DNA of 64,000 nt from contig NC_084587.1 in assembly GCF_033807715.1 (NCBI RefSeq), positions 12,877,017 through 12,941,016 of the forward strand, in the 5' to 3' direction. Within the stretch, counting starts at the first letter, position 1. Every line of letters begins with the position of its first letter. This document shows, piece after piece, positions 48,105-61,187 of the stretch. The stretch comes from Cololabis saira (lineage: Eukaryota > Chordata > Actinopteri > Beloniformes > Belonidae). Made by a program: the position numbers and the translations under genes. The notes beneath the pieces were generated by a model. The model searched no databases. It was not told where the DNA came from and was given only the letters and a program-made list of their open reading frames with translations.

Positions 48105-50868
48105 GTCAGCAATTTTTTTTTTTCTACATCAATATGTGCGTCCCTGTCCTGCAACGACGCACATTACTTTTCTCATTTAAAAGCGTTACCGCGGCAACGC
48201 TAGACACCAAAAAGTGCGCCCACCCTTCATCTGATTGGTTCAGAGGGAAAAAACATTGAGCCTCAAGCCCCATAATACGGTTTGACGTACATGAACGAAA
48301 ATCGGTACACACCTGTATCATGTCGCAACTTAAAGAAAAGTCTCTTGGCGCCACGGCCGAAATTGAACAGGAAGTCGGCCATTTTGAATTAATTGTGTAA
48401 TTTTGGCGCAATTAATGCCATTCCTTCGGCAATTAATATGGCCCGAACCGTAACGTGCATCCAGGTGACTTATACCTCAAAATGTGCGTCTCCATCTTGC
48501 GACTACGCGCATTACTTTTCTCTTTCAAAAGTGTTATTGTGGCGATGCTAGACGCCAAAAAGCGTGCCCCCTTAATCTGATTGGTCCATATTTGATAGTT
48601 CTCCAAAAGTCACCAAATTTTGCATGCAAGCCAGGCCTGGTGATAAATTTGATATTTCATGGTTTGCATTAATGGGCGTGGCAAAATGGCTCAACAGCAC
48701 CCCCCGGAAAACTTTTCTCTGCCATAACTTTTGAATGGTTTGACATAAAGAGTCATGGGTGGTGTCATGGGACTCGGTATTGAGTCCTTGACCATAATTG
48801 GTGAAAATTAGCCCCGCCCCTTCTTTTGATTGGTTGTCCCTATTTCCTGCTATAACTTTTGAATGGTTTGACATGGAGAGTCGTGGGTGGTGTCATCAGA
48901 CTCTGTATGGAGTCCTTGACCTTCATTGGCCTGAATTAGCCCCGCCCCTTCTTGTGATTGGTTGTCCCTTTTTTCTGCTAGAACTTTTGAATGGTTTGAC
49001 ATAGGAAGTCGTGGGTGGTGTCATTTCTGATATGCTTATGGGGGGCGGCGGCCGTGAGTGCGAGGGCCCGTTCATCGCTGCTTGCAGCTTTAATTATTAT
49101 TATTATTTTTCTTCTGACAAAGTGATGGCCTTTTTGCCCCCCTTAACATGCCCAAAAAGTCACCAAATTTTGCACCCAAGTCAGGCCTGGCGAAAAATTT
49201 GATATTTAATGGTTTGCATTAATGGGCGTGGCAAAATGGCTCAACAGCGCCCCCTTGAAAACTTTGTGCCTCAAGCCCCACGATACGGTTTGACGTACAT
49301 GCACGAAAATCGCTACACACCTGTATCATGGGACAACTTAAAGAAAAGTCTCTTGCCGTCATGCCCGAAACCGAACAGGAAGTCGGCCATTTTGAATTAA
49401 TCGTGTCACTTTGGCGCAATTTATGCCATTCCTTCGGCAGTTAATTCAGCCCGAACCGTAACGTGCACCCAAGTGTGTTATACATCAAAATGTGCGTCTC
49501 CCTCCTGCGACCACACGCATTACTTTTCTCTTTCAAAAGCGTTACCGTGGCGACGCTAGACGCCAAAAAGCGCGCCCACCCTTCATCTGGTTGGTTCAGA
49601 CAGAAAAAACTTTGCGCCTCAAGCCCCATAATACGGTTTGACGTACATGAACGAAAATTGGTACACACCTGTATCATGTCGCAACTAAAAGAAAAGTCTC
49701 TTGGCGCCATGGCCGAAACCGAACAGGAAGTCGGCCATTTTGAACATTCTGAATTAATTGCGTAATTTTGGAGCAATATATGCCATTCTTCGAGAGTTAA
49801 TTCAGCCCGAACCGTATCGTGAACCCAGATGTGTTATACATCAAAATGTGCGTCTCCATCCTGCGACTACACGCATTACTTTTCTCTTTCGAAAGTGTTA
49901 CCGTGGCGACGCTAGACGCCAACAAGCGCACCCTCCCTTCATCTGATTGGTCCATATTTGATAGTTCCCCAAAAGGCACCAAATTTGGCATGCAAGCCAG
50001 GCCTGGTGATAAATTTGATCTTTCATGGTTTGCATTAATGGGCGTGGCAAAATGGCTCAACAGCGCCCCCCGGAAAACTTTGTGCCTCAAGCCCCACAAT
50101 ACGGTTTGACGTACATGCACGAAAATCGCTACACACCTGTATCATGGCACAACTTAAAGAAAAGTCTCTTGGAGCCATGGCCAAAACCGAACAGGATGTC
50201 GGCCATTTTTAATAAATTGTGTCATTTTGGCGAAATTTATGCCATTCCTTCGAGAGTTAATTCAGCCCGAACCGTATCGTGCACCCAGGTGTGTTATACA
50301 TCAAAATGTGCGTTTACATCCTGCGACACCACGCATTACTTTTCTCTTTCGAAAGTGTTACCGTGGCGACGCTAGACGCCAAAAGGTGCGCCCCCCTTCA
50401 TGTGATTGGTCCATAATTGATAGTTCTCCAAAAGTCACCAAATTTTGCATGCAAGCCAGGCCTGGTGATATATTTTATATTTCATGGTTTGCATTAATGG
50501 GCGTGGCCTAACGGCTCAACAGCGCCACCTTGAATACTTTTCTCTGCCATAACTTTTGAATGGTTTGACATAGAGAGTCGTGGGTGGTGTCATCAGATTC
50601 TGTATGGAGTCCTTGACCTTCATTGGCCTGAATTAGCCCCGCCCCTTCTTCTGATTGGTTGTCCCTTTTTTCTGCTATAAACTTTGAATGGTTTGACATA
50701 GGAAGTCGTAGGTGGTGTCAAGGGACTCTGCAATGAGTCCTTGAGCTTCTTTGGCCTGAATTAGCCCCGCCCCTTCTTCTGATTGGTTGTCCCTTTTTTA
50801 TAATAAAATCGCCACGAGCCGCCAGTCGCTCTCGCGCTGACTCCCGCTTCCTGATTCAAACGTCTGCC

Positions 50869-51058
50869 GGCCCCGCCCCCCGACCAATCGGTGGCGAGTA
50901 GGGTGATGACGGCCCCGCCTCCCGACCAATCAGTGGCGCGGAGGGTGATGACGGCCCCGCCCCCCGACCAATCGGTGGCGAGTAGGGTGATGACGGCCCC
51001 GCCCCCCGACCAATCAGTGGCGAGTAGGGTGATGACGGCCCCGCCCCCCGACCAATCA
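50869..51058 (+). repeat. 42-bp GC-box/CCAAT minisatellite, copy 3
   Basis: Four and a half units, same unit order and variants as copy 2, including one GTGGCGCGGAGGG unit. This supports recent common origin of the two bodies. Confidence 0.9.
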
Positions 51059-51074
51059 GCTCCCTGTAATGTGG

Positions 51075-51082
51075 TGACGTCA
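51075..51082. promoter_or_regulatory. CRE-like palindrome TGACGTCA
   Basis: Same position relative to the minisatellite as 47877-47884. Confidence 0.5.
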
Positions 51083-51280
51083 GAAATATTCCCAGCTCAG
51101 CCCGGTTACAACCTTGGCAGAATGGTTACAGAAAAAGTAATAATTAAAATAGTAGGGTTTTACTAATATTTATAACTTACAAATATTTAAAAAAAATTTG
51201 AAAAAACAGCTCCAGACTTACCTTACCAAATATCGATATGTTGGTCTCTCCTAAGTCAGTAGGTCAATTCGAAATGAGAA

Positions 51281-51362
51281 GCTGAGTCTTAGCTCAGCCA
51301 GAGTGTTCCCGTCTTTGGAGTCAGAGATCAGAGTTCGATTCCCGCGGTATCCAGACTTTTTT
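51281..51362 (+). promoter_or_regulatory. tRNA-like A/B-box module, copy 3
   Basis: A-box TAGCTCAGCCAGAG at 51290, B-box AGTTCGATTCC at 51332, T6 at 51357-51362. The best preserved copy together with 48023. Confidence 0.55.
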
Positions 51363-51975
51363 GTCAGCAATTTTTTTTTTTCTACATCAATATGTGCGTC
51401 CCTGTCCTGCAACGACGCACATTACTTTTCTCATTTAAAAGCGTTACCGCGGCAACGCTAGACACCAAAAAGTGCGCCCACCCTTCATCTGATTGGTTCA
51501 GAGGGAAAAAACTTTCAGCCTCAAGCCCCATAATACGGTTTGACGTACATGAACGAAAATCGGTACACACCCTTCTTCTGATTGGTTGTCCCTATTTTCT
51601 GCTATAACTTTTGAATGGTTTGACATAGGAAGTCGTGAGTGGTGTCATGGGACTCTGTAATGAGTCCTTAAGCTTCGTTGGCCTTAATTAGCCCCGCCCC
51701 TTCTTCTGATTGGTTGTCCAGATTTTCTGCTATAACTTTGGAATGGATTGAAATAGAGAGTCGTGGGTGGTGTCATCAGATTCTGTATGGAGTCCTTGAC
51801 CTTCATTGGCCTGAATTAGCCACGCCCCTTCTTCTGATTGGTTGTCCCTTTTTTCTGCTATAACTTTTGAATGGTTTGACATAGGAAGTTGTGGGTGGTG
51901 TCATTTCTGATATGCTTATGGGGGGCGGTGGCCGTGAGTGCGAGGGCCCGTTCATCGCTGCTTGCAGCTTTAATT

Positions 51976-52091
51976 AGGGCCCGAGCACTTGCAGTGCGAA
52001 GGCCCTATTGTATTTGCAGGAATTTTTAGGGCCCGAGCACCTTCAGTGCGAAGGCCCTATTGTATCTGTAGGAATTCTTCGCGTTATTATT
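51976..52091 (+). repeat. Family-K heads H10 and H11 (solo)
   Basis: H10 (51976) is the CTTGCAG/TTTGCAGG type. H11 (52028) is the CCTTCAG/TCTGTAGG type with a TTCTTCGCG extension. Each runs into the next head. Bracket matching pairs H10 with body 9 and H11 with body 8. Confidence 0.88.
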
Positions 52092-53460
52092 AGGGCCCGA
52101 GCACCTTCAGTGCGAAGGCCCTATTGTATCTGTAGGAATTCTTCGCGTTATTATTATTATTATTATTATTATTATTTTTCTGACGAAAGGAGGGCCTTTT
52201 TGCCCCCCTAAACGTGCCCAAAAAGTCACCAAATTTTGCATGCAAGGCAGGTCTGGCGAAAAATTTGATATTTAATGGTTTGCATTAATGGGCGTGGCAA
52301 AATGGCTCAACAGCGCCCCCTTGAAAACTTTGTGCCTCAAGCCCCACGATACGGTTTGACGTACATGCACGAAAATCGCTACACACCTGTATCATGGCAC
52401 AACTTCAAGAAAAGTCTCTTGGAGCCTTGCCCGAAACCGAACAGGAAGTCGGCCATTTTGAATTAATTGTGTAATTTTGGCGCAATTTATGCCCTTCCTT
52501 CGGCAGTTAATACGGCCCGAACCGTAACGTGCCCCCAAGTGTGTTATACATCAAAATGTGCGTCTCCATCCTCCGACACCACGCATTACTTTTCTCTTTC
52601 AAAAGCGTTACCGTGGCGACGCTAGACGACAAAAAGCGCGCCCACCCTTCATCTGATTGGTTCAGACCGAAAAAACTTTGCGCCTCAAGCCCCATAATAC
52701 GCTTTGACGTACATGAACGAAAATCGGTACACACCTGTATCATGTCGCAACTTAAAGAAAAGTCTCTTGGCGCCATGGCCGAAACCGAACAGGAAGTCGG
52801 CCATTTTGAACATTCTGAATTAATCGCGTAATTTTGGAGCAATATATGCCATTCCTTCGAGAATTAATACGGCCCGAACCGTATCGTGCACCCAGATGTG
52901 TTATACATCAAAATGTGCGTCTCCATCCTGCGACTACACGCATTACTTTTCTCTTTCAAAAGTGTTACCGTGGCGACGCTAGACGCCCACAAGCGCACCC
53001 CCGCTTCATCTGATTGGTCCATATTTGATAGTTCCCCAAAAGGCACCAAATTTGGCATGCAAGCCAGGCCTGGCGGTAAATTTGATATTTTATGGTTTAC
53101 ATTAATGGGCGTGGCAAAATGGCTCAACAGCGCCCCCCGGAAAACTTTGTGCCTCAAGCCCCACGATACGGTTTGACGTACATGCACGAAAATCGCTACA
53201 CACCTGTATCATGGCACAACTTCAAGAAAAGTCTCTTGGAGCCATGGCCGAAACCGAACAGGAAGTCGGCCATTTTGAATTAATTGTGTAATTTTGGCGC
53301 AATTTATGCCATTCCTTCGGCAATTAATACGGCCCGAACCGTAATGTGCACCCAGGTGTGTTATACATCAAAATGTGCGTCTCCATCCTGGGACTACACG
53401 CATTACTTTTCTCTTTCAAAAGTGTTACCGTGGCGACGCTAGACGCCAAAAGGCGCGCCC

Positions 53461-53799
53461 CCCCTTCATCTGATTGGTCCATATTTGATAGTTCTCCAAA
53501 AGTAATCAAATTTTGCATGCAAGTCAGACTTGGCGATACATTTGATATTTCATGGTTTGCATTAATGGGCGTGGCCTAACGGCTCAACAGCGCCCCCTAG
53601 AATACTTTTATCTGCCATAACTTTTGAATGGTTTGACATAGGAAGTTGTGGGTGGTGTCATGGGACTCAGTAATGAGTCCTTAAGCTTCGTTGGCCTGAA
53701 TTAGCCCCGCCCTTTCTTCTGATTGGTTGTCCCTTTTTTCTGCTATAACTTTTTAATGGTTTGACTCCCGCTTCCTGATTCAAACGTCTGCCGGCCCCG
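53461..53799 (+). repeat. 339-bp duplication, left copy
   Basis: Reads identically to 54312-54650 over the full length by eye. The right copy stops mid-way through a GGCCCCGC unit and joins 128-bp monomer sequence at 54651. Confidence 0.88.
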
Positions 53800-53898
53800 C
53801 CCCCCGACCAATCAGTGGCGAGTAGGGTGATGACGGCCCCGCCCCCCGACCAATCAGTGGCGAGTAGGGTGATGACGGCCCCGCCCCCCGACCAATCA
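53793..53898 (+). repeat. 42-bp GC-box/CCAAT minisatellite, copy 4
   Basis: Two and a half units. The following CRE-like site is degraded (TGACGTTA). Confidence 0.9.
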
Positions 53899-54108
53899 GC
53901 TGTTGTAATGTGGTGACGTTAGAAACAGTCCCGTGCTCAGCCCGGTTATAACCTCGGTAGAATGGTTACAGAAAAAGTAATAATAAAATAGTAGTGTTTT
54001 ACTAATATTTATACCTTACAAATATTTAAAAAATCAGGAAAAAAAGGTTCTAGACATAATATCGCTATCTTGGTCTGTCCTAAGCCAGTAAGTCAAAATG
54101 AGGTATCA

Positions 54109-54191
54109 GCTGAGATATAGCTCAACCACATCATTGCGGTCTTTGGTGCCGGTGGTTGGGAGTTCGAGCCTGGCAGGGTGCTGACAATTTT
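54109..54191 (+). promoter_or_regulatory. tRNA-like A/B-box module, copy 4
   Basis: A-box TAGCTCAACCACA at 54118, B-box AGTTCGAGCCT at 54161, T4 at 54188. More diverged than copies 2 and 3. Confidence 0.45.
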
Positions 54192-54311
54192 GTAAGCAAA
54201 TTTTGTGTTTTTTTTACATCAAGATGTGCGTCTCTTTCCTGCGACGACTCACATTACTTTTCTCTTTCAAAAGTGTTACCGTGGCGACGCTAGACGTGAA
54301 AAAGCGCTCGT

Positions 54312-54650
54312 CCCCTTCATCTGATTGGTCCATATTTGATAGTTCTCCAAAAGTAATCAAATTTTGCATGCAAGTCAGACTTGGCGATACATTTGATATT
54401 TCATGGTTTGCATTAATGGGCGTGGCCTAACGGCTCAACAGCGCCCCCTAGAATACTTTTATCTGCCATAACTTTTGAATGGTTTGACATAGGAAGTTGT
54501 GGGTGGTGTCATGGGACTCAGTAATGAGTCCTTAAGCTTCGTTGGCCTGAATTAGCCCCGCCCTTTCTTCTGATTGGTTGTCCCTTTTTTCTGCTATAAC
54601 TTTTTAATGGTTTGACTCCCGCTTCCTGATTCAAACGTCTGCCGGCCCCG
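54312..54650 (+). repeat. 339-bp duplication, right copy
   Basis: Identical partner of 53461-53799, offset 851 bp. Confidence 0.88.
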
Positions 54651-55427
54651 CATAACTTTTGAATGGTTTAACATAGGAAGTTGTGGGTGGTGTCATGGGA
54701 CTCTGTAATGAGTCCTTAAGCTTCGTTGGCCTTAATTAGCCCCGCCCCTTCTTCTGATTGGTTGTCCCGATTTTCTGCTATAACATTGGAATGGTTTGAC
54801 ATAGAGAGTCATGGGTGGTGTCATCAGATTCTTTATGGAGTCCTGACCTTCATTGGCTAGAATGAGCCCCGCCCCTTCTTGTCATTGGTTGTCCCTTTTT
54901 TCTGCTATAACATTTTAATTGTTTGACATAGGAAGTCGTGGGTGGTGTCATGGGACTCTGTAATGAGTCCTTAAGCTTAGTTGGCCTGAATTATCCCCGC
55001 CCCTTTTTCTGATTGGTTGTCCCTTTTTTCTGCTATAACTTTTTAATGGTTTGACATAGGAAGTTGTGGGTGGTGTCATGGGACTCTGTAATGAGTTCTT
55101 AAGCTTCGTTGGCCTTAATTAGCCCCGCCCCTTCTTCTGATTGGTTGTCCCGATTTTCTGCTATAACTTTGGAAGGGTTTGACATAGAGAGTCGGGGGTG
55201 GTGTCATCAGATTCTGTATGGAGTCCCTGACCTTCATTGGCCTGAATTAGCCCCGCCCCTTCTTCTGATTGGTTGTCCCTTTTTTCTGCTATAACTTTTG
55301 AATGGTTTGACATAGGAAGTCGTGGGTGGTGTCCTGTCTGATATGCTTATGGGGGGGGGGGGGTGGCCGTGAGTGCGAGGGCCCGTTCATCGCTGCTTGC
55401 AGCTTTAATTATTATTATTATTATTAT

Positions 55428-57469
55428 TTTTCTGACGAAAGGAGGGCCTTTTTGCCCCCCTAAACGTGCCCAAAAAGTCACCAAATTTTGCACGCAAACC
55501 AGGCCTGGCGAAAAATTTGATATTTTATGGTTTTCATTAATGTGCGGGGCAAAATGGCTCAACAGCGCCCCCCGGAAAACTTTGTGCCTCAAGCCCCACG
55601 ATACGGTTTGACCTACATGCACGAAAATCAGTACACACCTGTATCATTGCACAACTTAAAGAAAAGTCTCTTGGAGTCATGCCCGAAACCGAACAGGAAG
55701 TCGGCCATTTTGAATTAATCGTGTCACTTTGGCGCAATTTATGCCATTCCTTCGAGAGTTAATTCAGCCCGAACCGTATCGTGAACCCAGGTGTGTTATA
55801 CATCAAAATGTGCGTCTCCATCCTGCGACTACACGCATTACTTTTCTCTTTCAAAAGTGTTACCGTGGCGACGCTAGAAGCCAAAAAGCGCACCCCCCCT
55901 TCATCTGATTGGTCCATATTTGATAGTTCCCCAAAAGGCACCAAATTTGGCATGCAAGCCAGGCCTGGCGATAAATTTGATATTTCATGGTTTGCATTAA
56001 TGGGCGTGGCAAAATGGCTCAACAGCGCCCCCTTGAAAACTTTGTGCCTCAAGCCCCACGATACGGTTTGACGTACATGCACGAAAATCGGTACACACCT
56101 GTATCATGGCACAACTTAAAGAAAAGTCTCTTGGCGTCAAGCCCGAAACCGAACAGGATGTCGGCCATTTTGAATAAATTGTGTCACTTTGGCGCAATTT
56201 ATGCCATTCCTTCGAGAGTTAATTCAGCCCGAACCGTATCGTGAACCCAGGTGTGTTATACATCAAAATGTGCGTCTCCATCCTGCGACTACACGCATTA
56301 CTTTTCTCTTTCAAAAGTGTTACCGTGGCGACGCTAGACGCCAACAAGCGCACCCCCCCTTCATCTGATTGGTCCATATTTGATAGTTCCCCAAAAGGCA
56401 CCAAACTTGGCATGCAAGCCAGGCCTGGCGATAAATTTGATATTTCATGGTTTGCATTAATGGGCGTGGCAAAATGGCTCAACAGCGCCCCCCGGAAAAC
56501 TTTGTGCCTCAAGCCCCACAATACGGTTTGACGTACATGCACGAAAATCGCTACACACCTGTATTATGGAAAAACTTAAAGAAAAGTCTCTTGGAGCCAT
56601 GGCCGAAACCGAACAGGATGTCGGCCATTTTGAATAAATTGTGTCATTTTGGCGAAATTTATGCCATTCCTTCGGCAGTTAATTCAGCCCGAACCGTAAC
56701 GTGCACCCAGGTGTGTTATACATCAAAATGTGCGTCTCCATCCTGCAACACCACGCATTACTTTTCTTTTTCAAAAGCGTTACCGTGGCGACGCTAGACG
56801 CCAACAAGTGCACCCCCCCTTCATCTGATTGGTCCATATTTGATAGTTCTCCAAAAGTCACCAAATTTTGCATGCAAGCCAGACTTGGCGATAAATTTGA
56901 TATTTCATGGTTTGCATTAATGGGCGTGGCCTAACGGCTCAACAGCGCCCCCTAGAATACTTTTCTCTGCCATAACTTTTGAATGGTTTGACATAGGAAG
57001 TTGTGGGTGGTGTCATGGGACTCTGTAATGAGTCCTTAAGCTTCGTTGGCCTGAATTAGCCCCGCTCCTTCTTCTGATTGGTTGTCCCTTTTTTCTGCTA
57101 TAACTTTTTAATTGTTTGACATAGGAAGTTGTGGGTGGTGTCATGGGACTCTGTAATGAGTCCTTAAGCTTCGTTGGCCTTAATTAGCCCCGCCCCTTTT
57201 TCTGATTGGTTGTCCCGATTTTCTGCTATAACTTTGGAATGGTTTGACATAGAGAGTCGTGGGTGGTGTCATCAGATTCTGTATGGAGTCCTTGACCTTC
57301 ATTGGCCAGAATTAGCCACGCCCCTCCTTCTGATTGGTTGTCCCTATTTTCTGCTATAACTTTTGAATGGTTTGACATAGAGAGTCGTGGGTGGTGTCAT
57401 TTCTGATACGCTTATGGGGGGCGGTGGCCGTGAGTGCGAGGGCCCGTTCATCGCTGCTTGCAGCTTTAA
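55428..57469 (+). mobile_element. Family-K body 8
   Basis: Lead of the 'GACGAAAGGAGGGCC...CTAAACGTGCC' type, as in body 7. Contains 459-bp units, four monomers and the tail. Expected to close H11 (52028), which carries the matching head variant. Confidence 0.82.
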
Positions 57470-59257
57470 TTATTATTATTATTATTATTATTATTATTTT
57501 CCTGACAAAGTGAAGGCCTTTTTGCCCCCCTTAACATGCCCAAAAAGTCACCAAATTTTGCATGCAAGCCAGGCCTGGCGAAAAATTTGATATTTAATGG
57601 TTTGCATTAATGGGCGTGGCAAAATGGCTCAACAGCGCCCCCTAGAAAACTTTGTGCCTCAAGCCCCACGATACGGTTTGACGTACATGCACGAAAGTCG
57701 GTACACACCTGTATCATGGGACAACTTAAAGAAAAGTCTCTTGGCGTCATGCCCGAAACCGAACTGGAAGTCGGCCATTTTGAATTAGTCGCGTCATTTT
57801 GGCGAAATTTATGCCATTCCTTCGAAAGTTAATTCAGCCCGAACCGTAACGTGCACCCAGGTGTGTTATACATCAAAATGTGCGTCTCCCTCCTGCGACC
57901 ACCCGCATTACTTTTCTCTTTCAAAAGCGTTACCGTGGCGACGCTAGACGCCAAAAAGCGCGCCCACCCTTCATCTGGTTGGTTCAGACAGAAAAAACTT
58001 TGCGCCTCAAGCCCCATAATACGCTTTGACGTACATGAACGAAAGTTGGCACACTCCTGTATCATGTCGCAACTAAAAGAAAAGTCTCTTGGCGCCATGG
58101 CCGAAACCGAACAGGAAGTCGGCCATTATGAACATTCTGAATTAATTGCGTAATTTTGGAGCAATATATGCCATTCCTTCGAGAGTTAATTCAGCTCGAA
58201 CCGTATCGTGAACCCAGATGTGTTATACATCAAAATGTGTGTCTCCATCCTGCGACTACACGCATTACTTTTCTCTTTCCAAAGTGTTACCGTGGCGACG
58301 CTAGACGCCAACAAGCGCACCCCCCCTTCATCTGATTGGTCCATATTTGATAGTTCCCCAAAAGGCACCAAATTTGGCATGCAAGCCAGGCCTGGCGATA
58401 AATTTGATATTTCATGGTTTGCATTAATGGGCGTGGCAAAATGGCTCAACAGCGCCCCCCGGAAAACTTTGTGCCTCAAGCCCCACAATACGGTTTGACG
58501 TACATGCACGAAAATCGGTACACACCTGTATCATGTCGCAACTTAAAGAAAAGTCTCTTGGAGCCATGGCCGAAACCGAACAGGAAGTCGGCCATTTTGA
58601 ATTAATTGTGTAATTTTGGCACAATTTATGCCATTCCTTCGGCAGTTAATTCAGCCCGAACCGTAACGTGCACCCAGGTGTGTTATACACCAAAATGTGC
58701 GTCTCCATCGTGCGACACCACGCATTACTTTTCTCTTTCAAAAGTGTTACCGTGGCGACGCTAGACGCGAAAAAGCGCACCCACCCTTCATCTGATTGGT
58801 CCATATTTGATAGTTCTCCAAAAATCACCAAAATTTGCACCAATCCAGGCCTGGCGATAAATGTGATATTTCATGGTTTGCATTAATGGGCGTGGCCTAA
58901 CGGCTCAACAGCGCCCCCTAGAATACTTTTCTCTGCCATAACTTTTGAATGGTTTCACATAGAGAGTCGTGGGTGGTGTCATGGGACTCTGTAATGAGTC
59001 CTTAAGCTTCGTTGGCCTTAATTAGCCCCGCCCCTTCTTCTGATTGGTTGTCCCGATTTTCTGCTATAACTTTTGAATGGTTTGACATAGAGAGTCGTGG
59101 GTTGTGTCATCAGATTCTTTATGGAGTCCTTGACCATAATTGGTGAAAATTAGCCCCGCCCCTTCTTCTGATTGGTTGTCCTTTTTTTATAATAAAATTG
59201 CCGCGAGCCGCCAGTCGCTCTCGCGCTGACTCCCGCTTCCTGATTCAAACGTCTGCC

Positions 59258-59363
59258 GGCCCCGCCCCCTGACCAATCAGTGGCGAGTAGGGTGATGGCG
59301 GCCCCGCCCCCCGACCAATCAGTGGCGAGTAGGGTGATGACGGCCCCGCCCCCCGACCAATCA
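59258..59363 (+). repeat. 42-bp GC-box/CCAAT minisatellite, copy 5
   Basis: Two and a half units, one fewer than the E7 copy. Confidence 0.9.
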
Positions 59364-59574
59364 GCTCCCTGTAATGTGGTGACTTCAGAAATATTCCCGG
59401 CTCAGCCCGGTTACAACCTTGGCAGAATGGTTACAGAAAAAGTAATAATTTAAATAGTAGGGTTTTACTAATATTTATAACTTACAAATATTTAAAAAAT
59501 TAGGAAAAAAAAGTTCCAGACATTTTATCGCTATGTTGGTCTGTCCTAAGCCAGTAGGTCAAATAAGAGGAATA

Positions 59575-59659
59575 GCTGAGACTTAGCTCAGCCAGATTAT
59601 TGCGGTCTTTGCTGCCAGAGGTCGAGAGTTCAAGCCTGGCTTGATATGCCAAAATTTTT
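59575..59659 (+). promoter_or_regulatory. tRNA-like A/B-box module, copy 5
   Basis: A-box TAGCTCAGCCAGA at 59584, B-box AGTTCAAGCCT at 59627, T5 at 59655-59659. Essentially the same as copy 1. Confidence 0.5.
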
Positions 59660-59839
59660 GTCAGCAATTTTTGTGTTTTTTTTACATCAAAATGTTCGTC
59701 TCTGTCCTGTGACGACGCACATTACTTTTCTCTTTCCCCTTCTTCTGATTGGTTGTCCCGATTTTCTGCCATAACTTTTGAATTTGAGTGGAGTTTGCGC
59801 GCGCAGCTCCCGCGGGGGGAGGGGCTGATGTTCAGCGCG

Positions 59840-59904
59840 GCCGCCATCTTGGTCGAGGCGCCGCATTGACTGCCTGAGAACGTCGGGCGTGGCCGCCATC
59901 TTGG
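59840..59904 (+). promoter_or_regulatory. Paired YY1-like sites
   Basis: GCCGCCATCTTGG at 59840 and GGCCGCCATCTTGG at 59891. Same arrangement as 42035-42099, with the second site closer to consensus. Confidence 0.4.
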
Positions 59905-60121
59905 ATCGGTATCGCTTTAACTCTAGAGCGTTCACTTCTATTGTGGAAGGAGGTGTCTGCATAAGTAAAATAACTATAACTCACTTGATTTTCAACCGAT
60001 TTTCACGCGGTTTGCTTTGTTACAAACGGCAGACATGTAGCTATGATACAGGATGCTTGATGTACGTTAAATATGCAAGCTTTCATGCTAAAATACGTTC
60101 TGCAGGTAGTCACACTTCAGG

Positions 60122-60299
<178 letters not shown>

Positions 60300-61187
60300 A
60301 TACACAATACAAAATACAGTATAGCATATTAATGAATGTATTAATATATTTGAATAACAGACATAACAAGCTTAAAAACAAAAAACATAACGGATGACAG
60401 CATAGAATTGTCATAATGGAGAAAAAAAAGAAACATTTGGAAGGAGTGTGTGTGTGAGGAATTGTATATTAGTGTTATAAATTGAAATTATATAATAATG
60501 CAATTGCTATGATATATAATTTTACAATATAATACAGTCAAAAATATATGAAATGAAGCAACATACAATACAATAATACAATATGCTATATTACTGGGTA
60601 TGCTAATATGAAATAACAACATGTAATATAATATGGTATAATAGATTAATATAATATCATACATTCTGGACCATGAGATACAGCTGTACTGTATGATCGT
60701 CGTTCATTTGAGTGATCTGATTTTTTTTTTCATGGTTTGCATTAATGGGCGTGTCCTCACGGCTCAACAGCGCCCCCTAGAATACTTTTTTCTGCCATAA
60801 CTTTTGAAAGGTTTGACATAGAGAGTCGTGGGTGGTGTCATGGGACTCGGCATTGAGTCCTTGACCATAATTGGTGACAATTAGCCCAGTCCCTTTTTCT
60901 GATTGGTTGTCCCTATTTTCTGCTATAACTTTTGAATGTTTTGACATAGAGAGTCGTGGGTGGTGTCATGGGACTCTGTAATGAGTCCTTGATCTTCTTT
61001 GCCCTGAATTAGCCCCGCCCCTTCTTCTGACTGGTCGTCCCTTTTTTCTGCTATAACTTTTGAAGGGTTTGACATAGGAAGTCGTGGGTGGTGTCATTTC
61101 TGATATGCTTATGGGGGGCGGTTGACGTGAGTGCGAGGGCCCGTTCATTGCTGCTTGCAGCTTTAATTATTATTATTTTTTTTTTTC

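Larger units (their letters stand above)
45911..49093 (+). mobile_element. Family-K body 5
   Basis: Lead variant 'CCTGACAAAGTGAAGGCC'. Subrepeats, one to two monomers, minisatellite (47671-47860), CRE-like site, tRNA-like module, further 358/459-bp units, monomers and tail. The stretch from about 47330 to 48360 closely matches 50528-51560 in body 6, apart from a gap of about 65 bp near 47970. Expected to close H8 (43305). Confidence 0.8.
49107..51973 (+). mobile_element. Family-K body 6
   Basis: Lead 'CTTCTGACAAAGTGATGGCC' as in bodies 2 and 10. It carries the same minisatellite/CRE/tRNA-like cargo as body 5, then about three 128-bp monomers and the tail. Expected to close H4 (30782). Confidence 0.8.
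52092..55408 (+). mobile_element. Complete family-K element E12 (variant head + body 7)
   Basis: The head is the CCTTCAG/TCTGTAGG type with TTCTTCGCG before (TTA)n. The body lead is the 'GACGAAAGGAGGGCC...CTAAACGTGCC' type. It contains a minisatellite, a tRNA-like module, an exact internal duplication (53461-53799 = 54312-54650), seven monomers and the tail. A G run precedes the tail (55351-55363). Confidence 0.82.

Noticed and set aside
51281..51362. Functional tRNA gene
   Set aside because: Boxes A and B are good, but the T stem and acceptor stem do not pair and no anticodon loop of the right geometry is visible.
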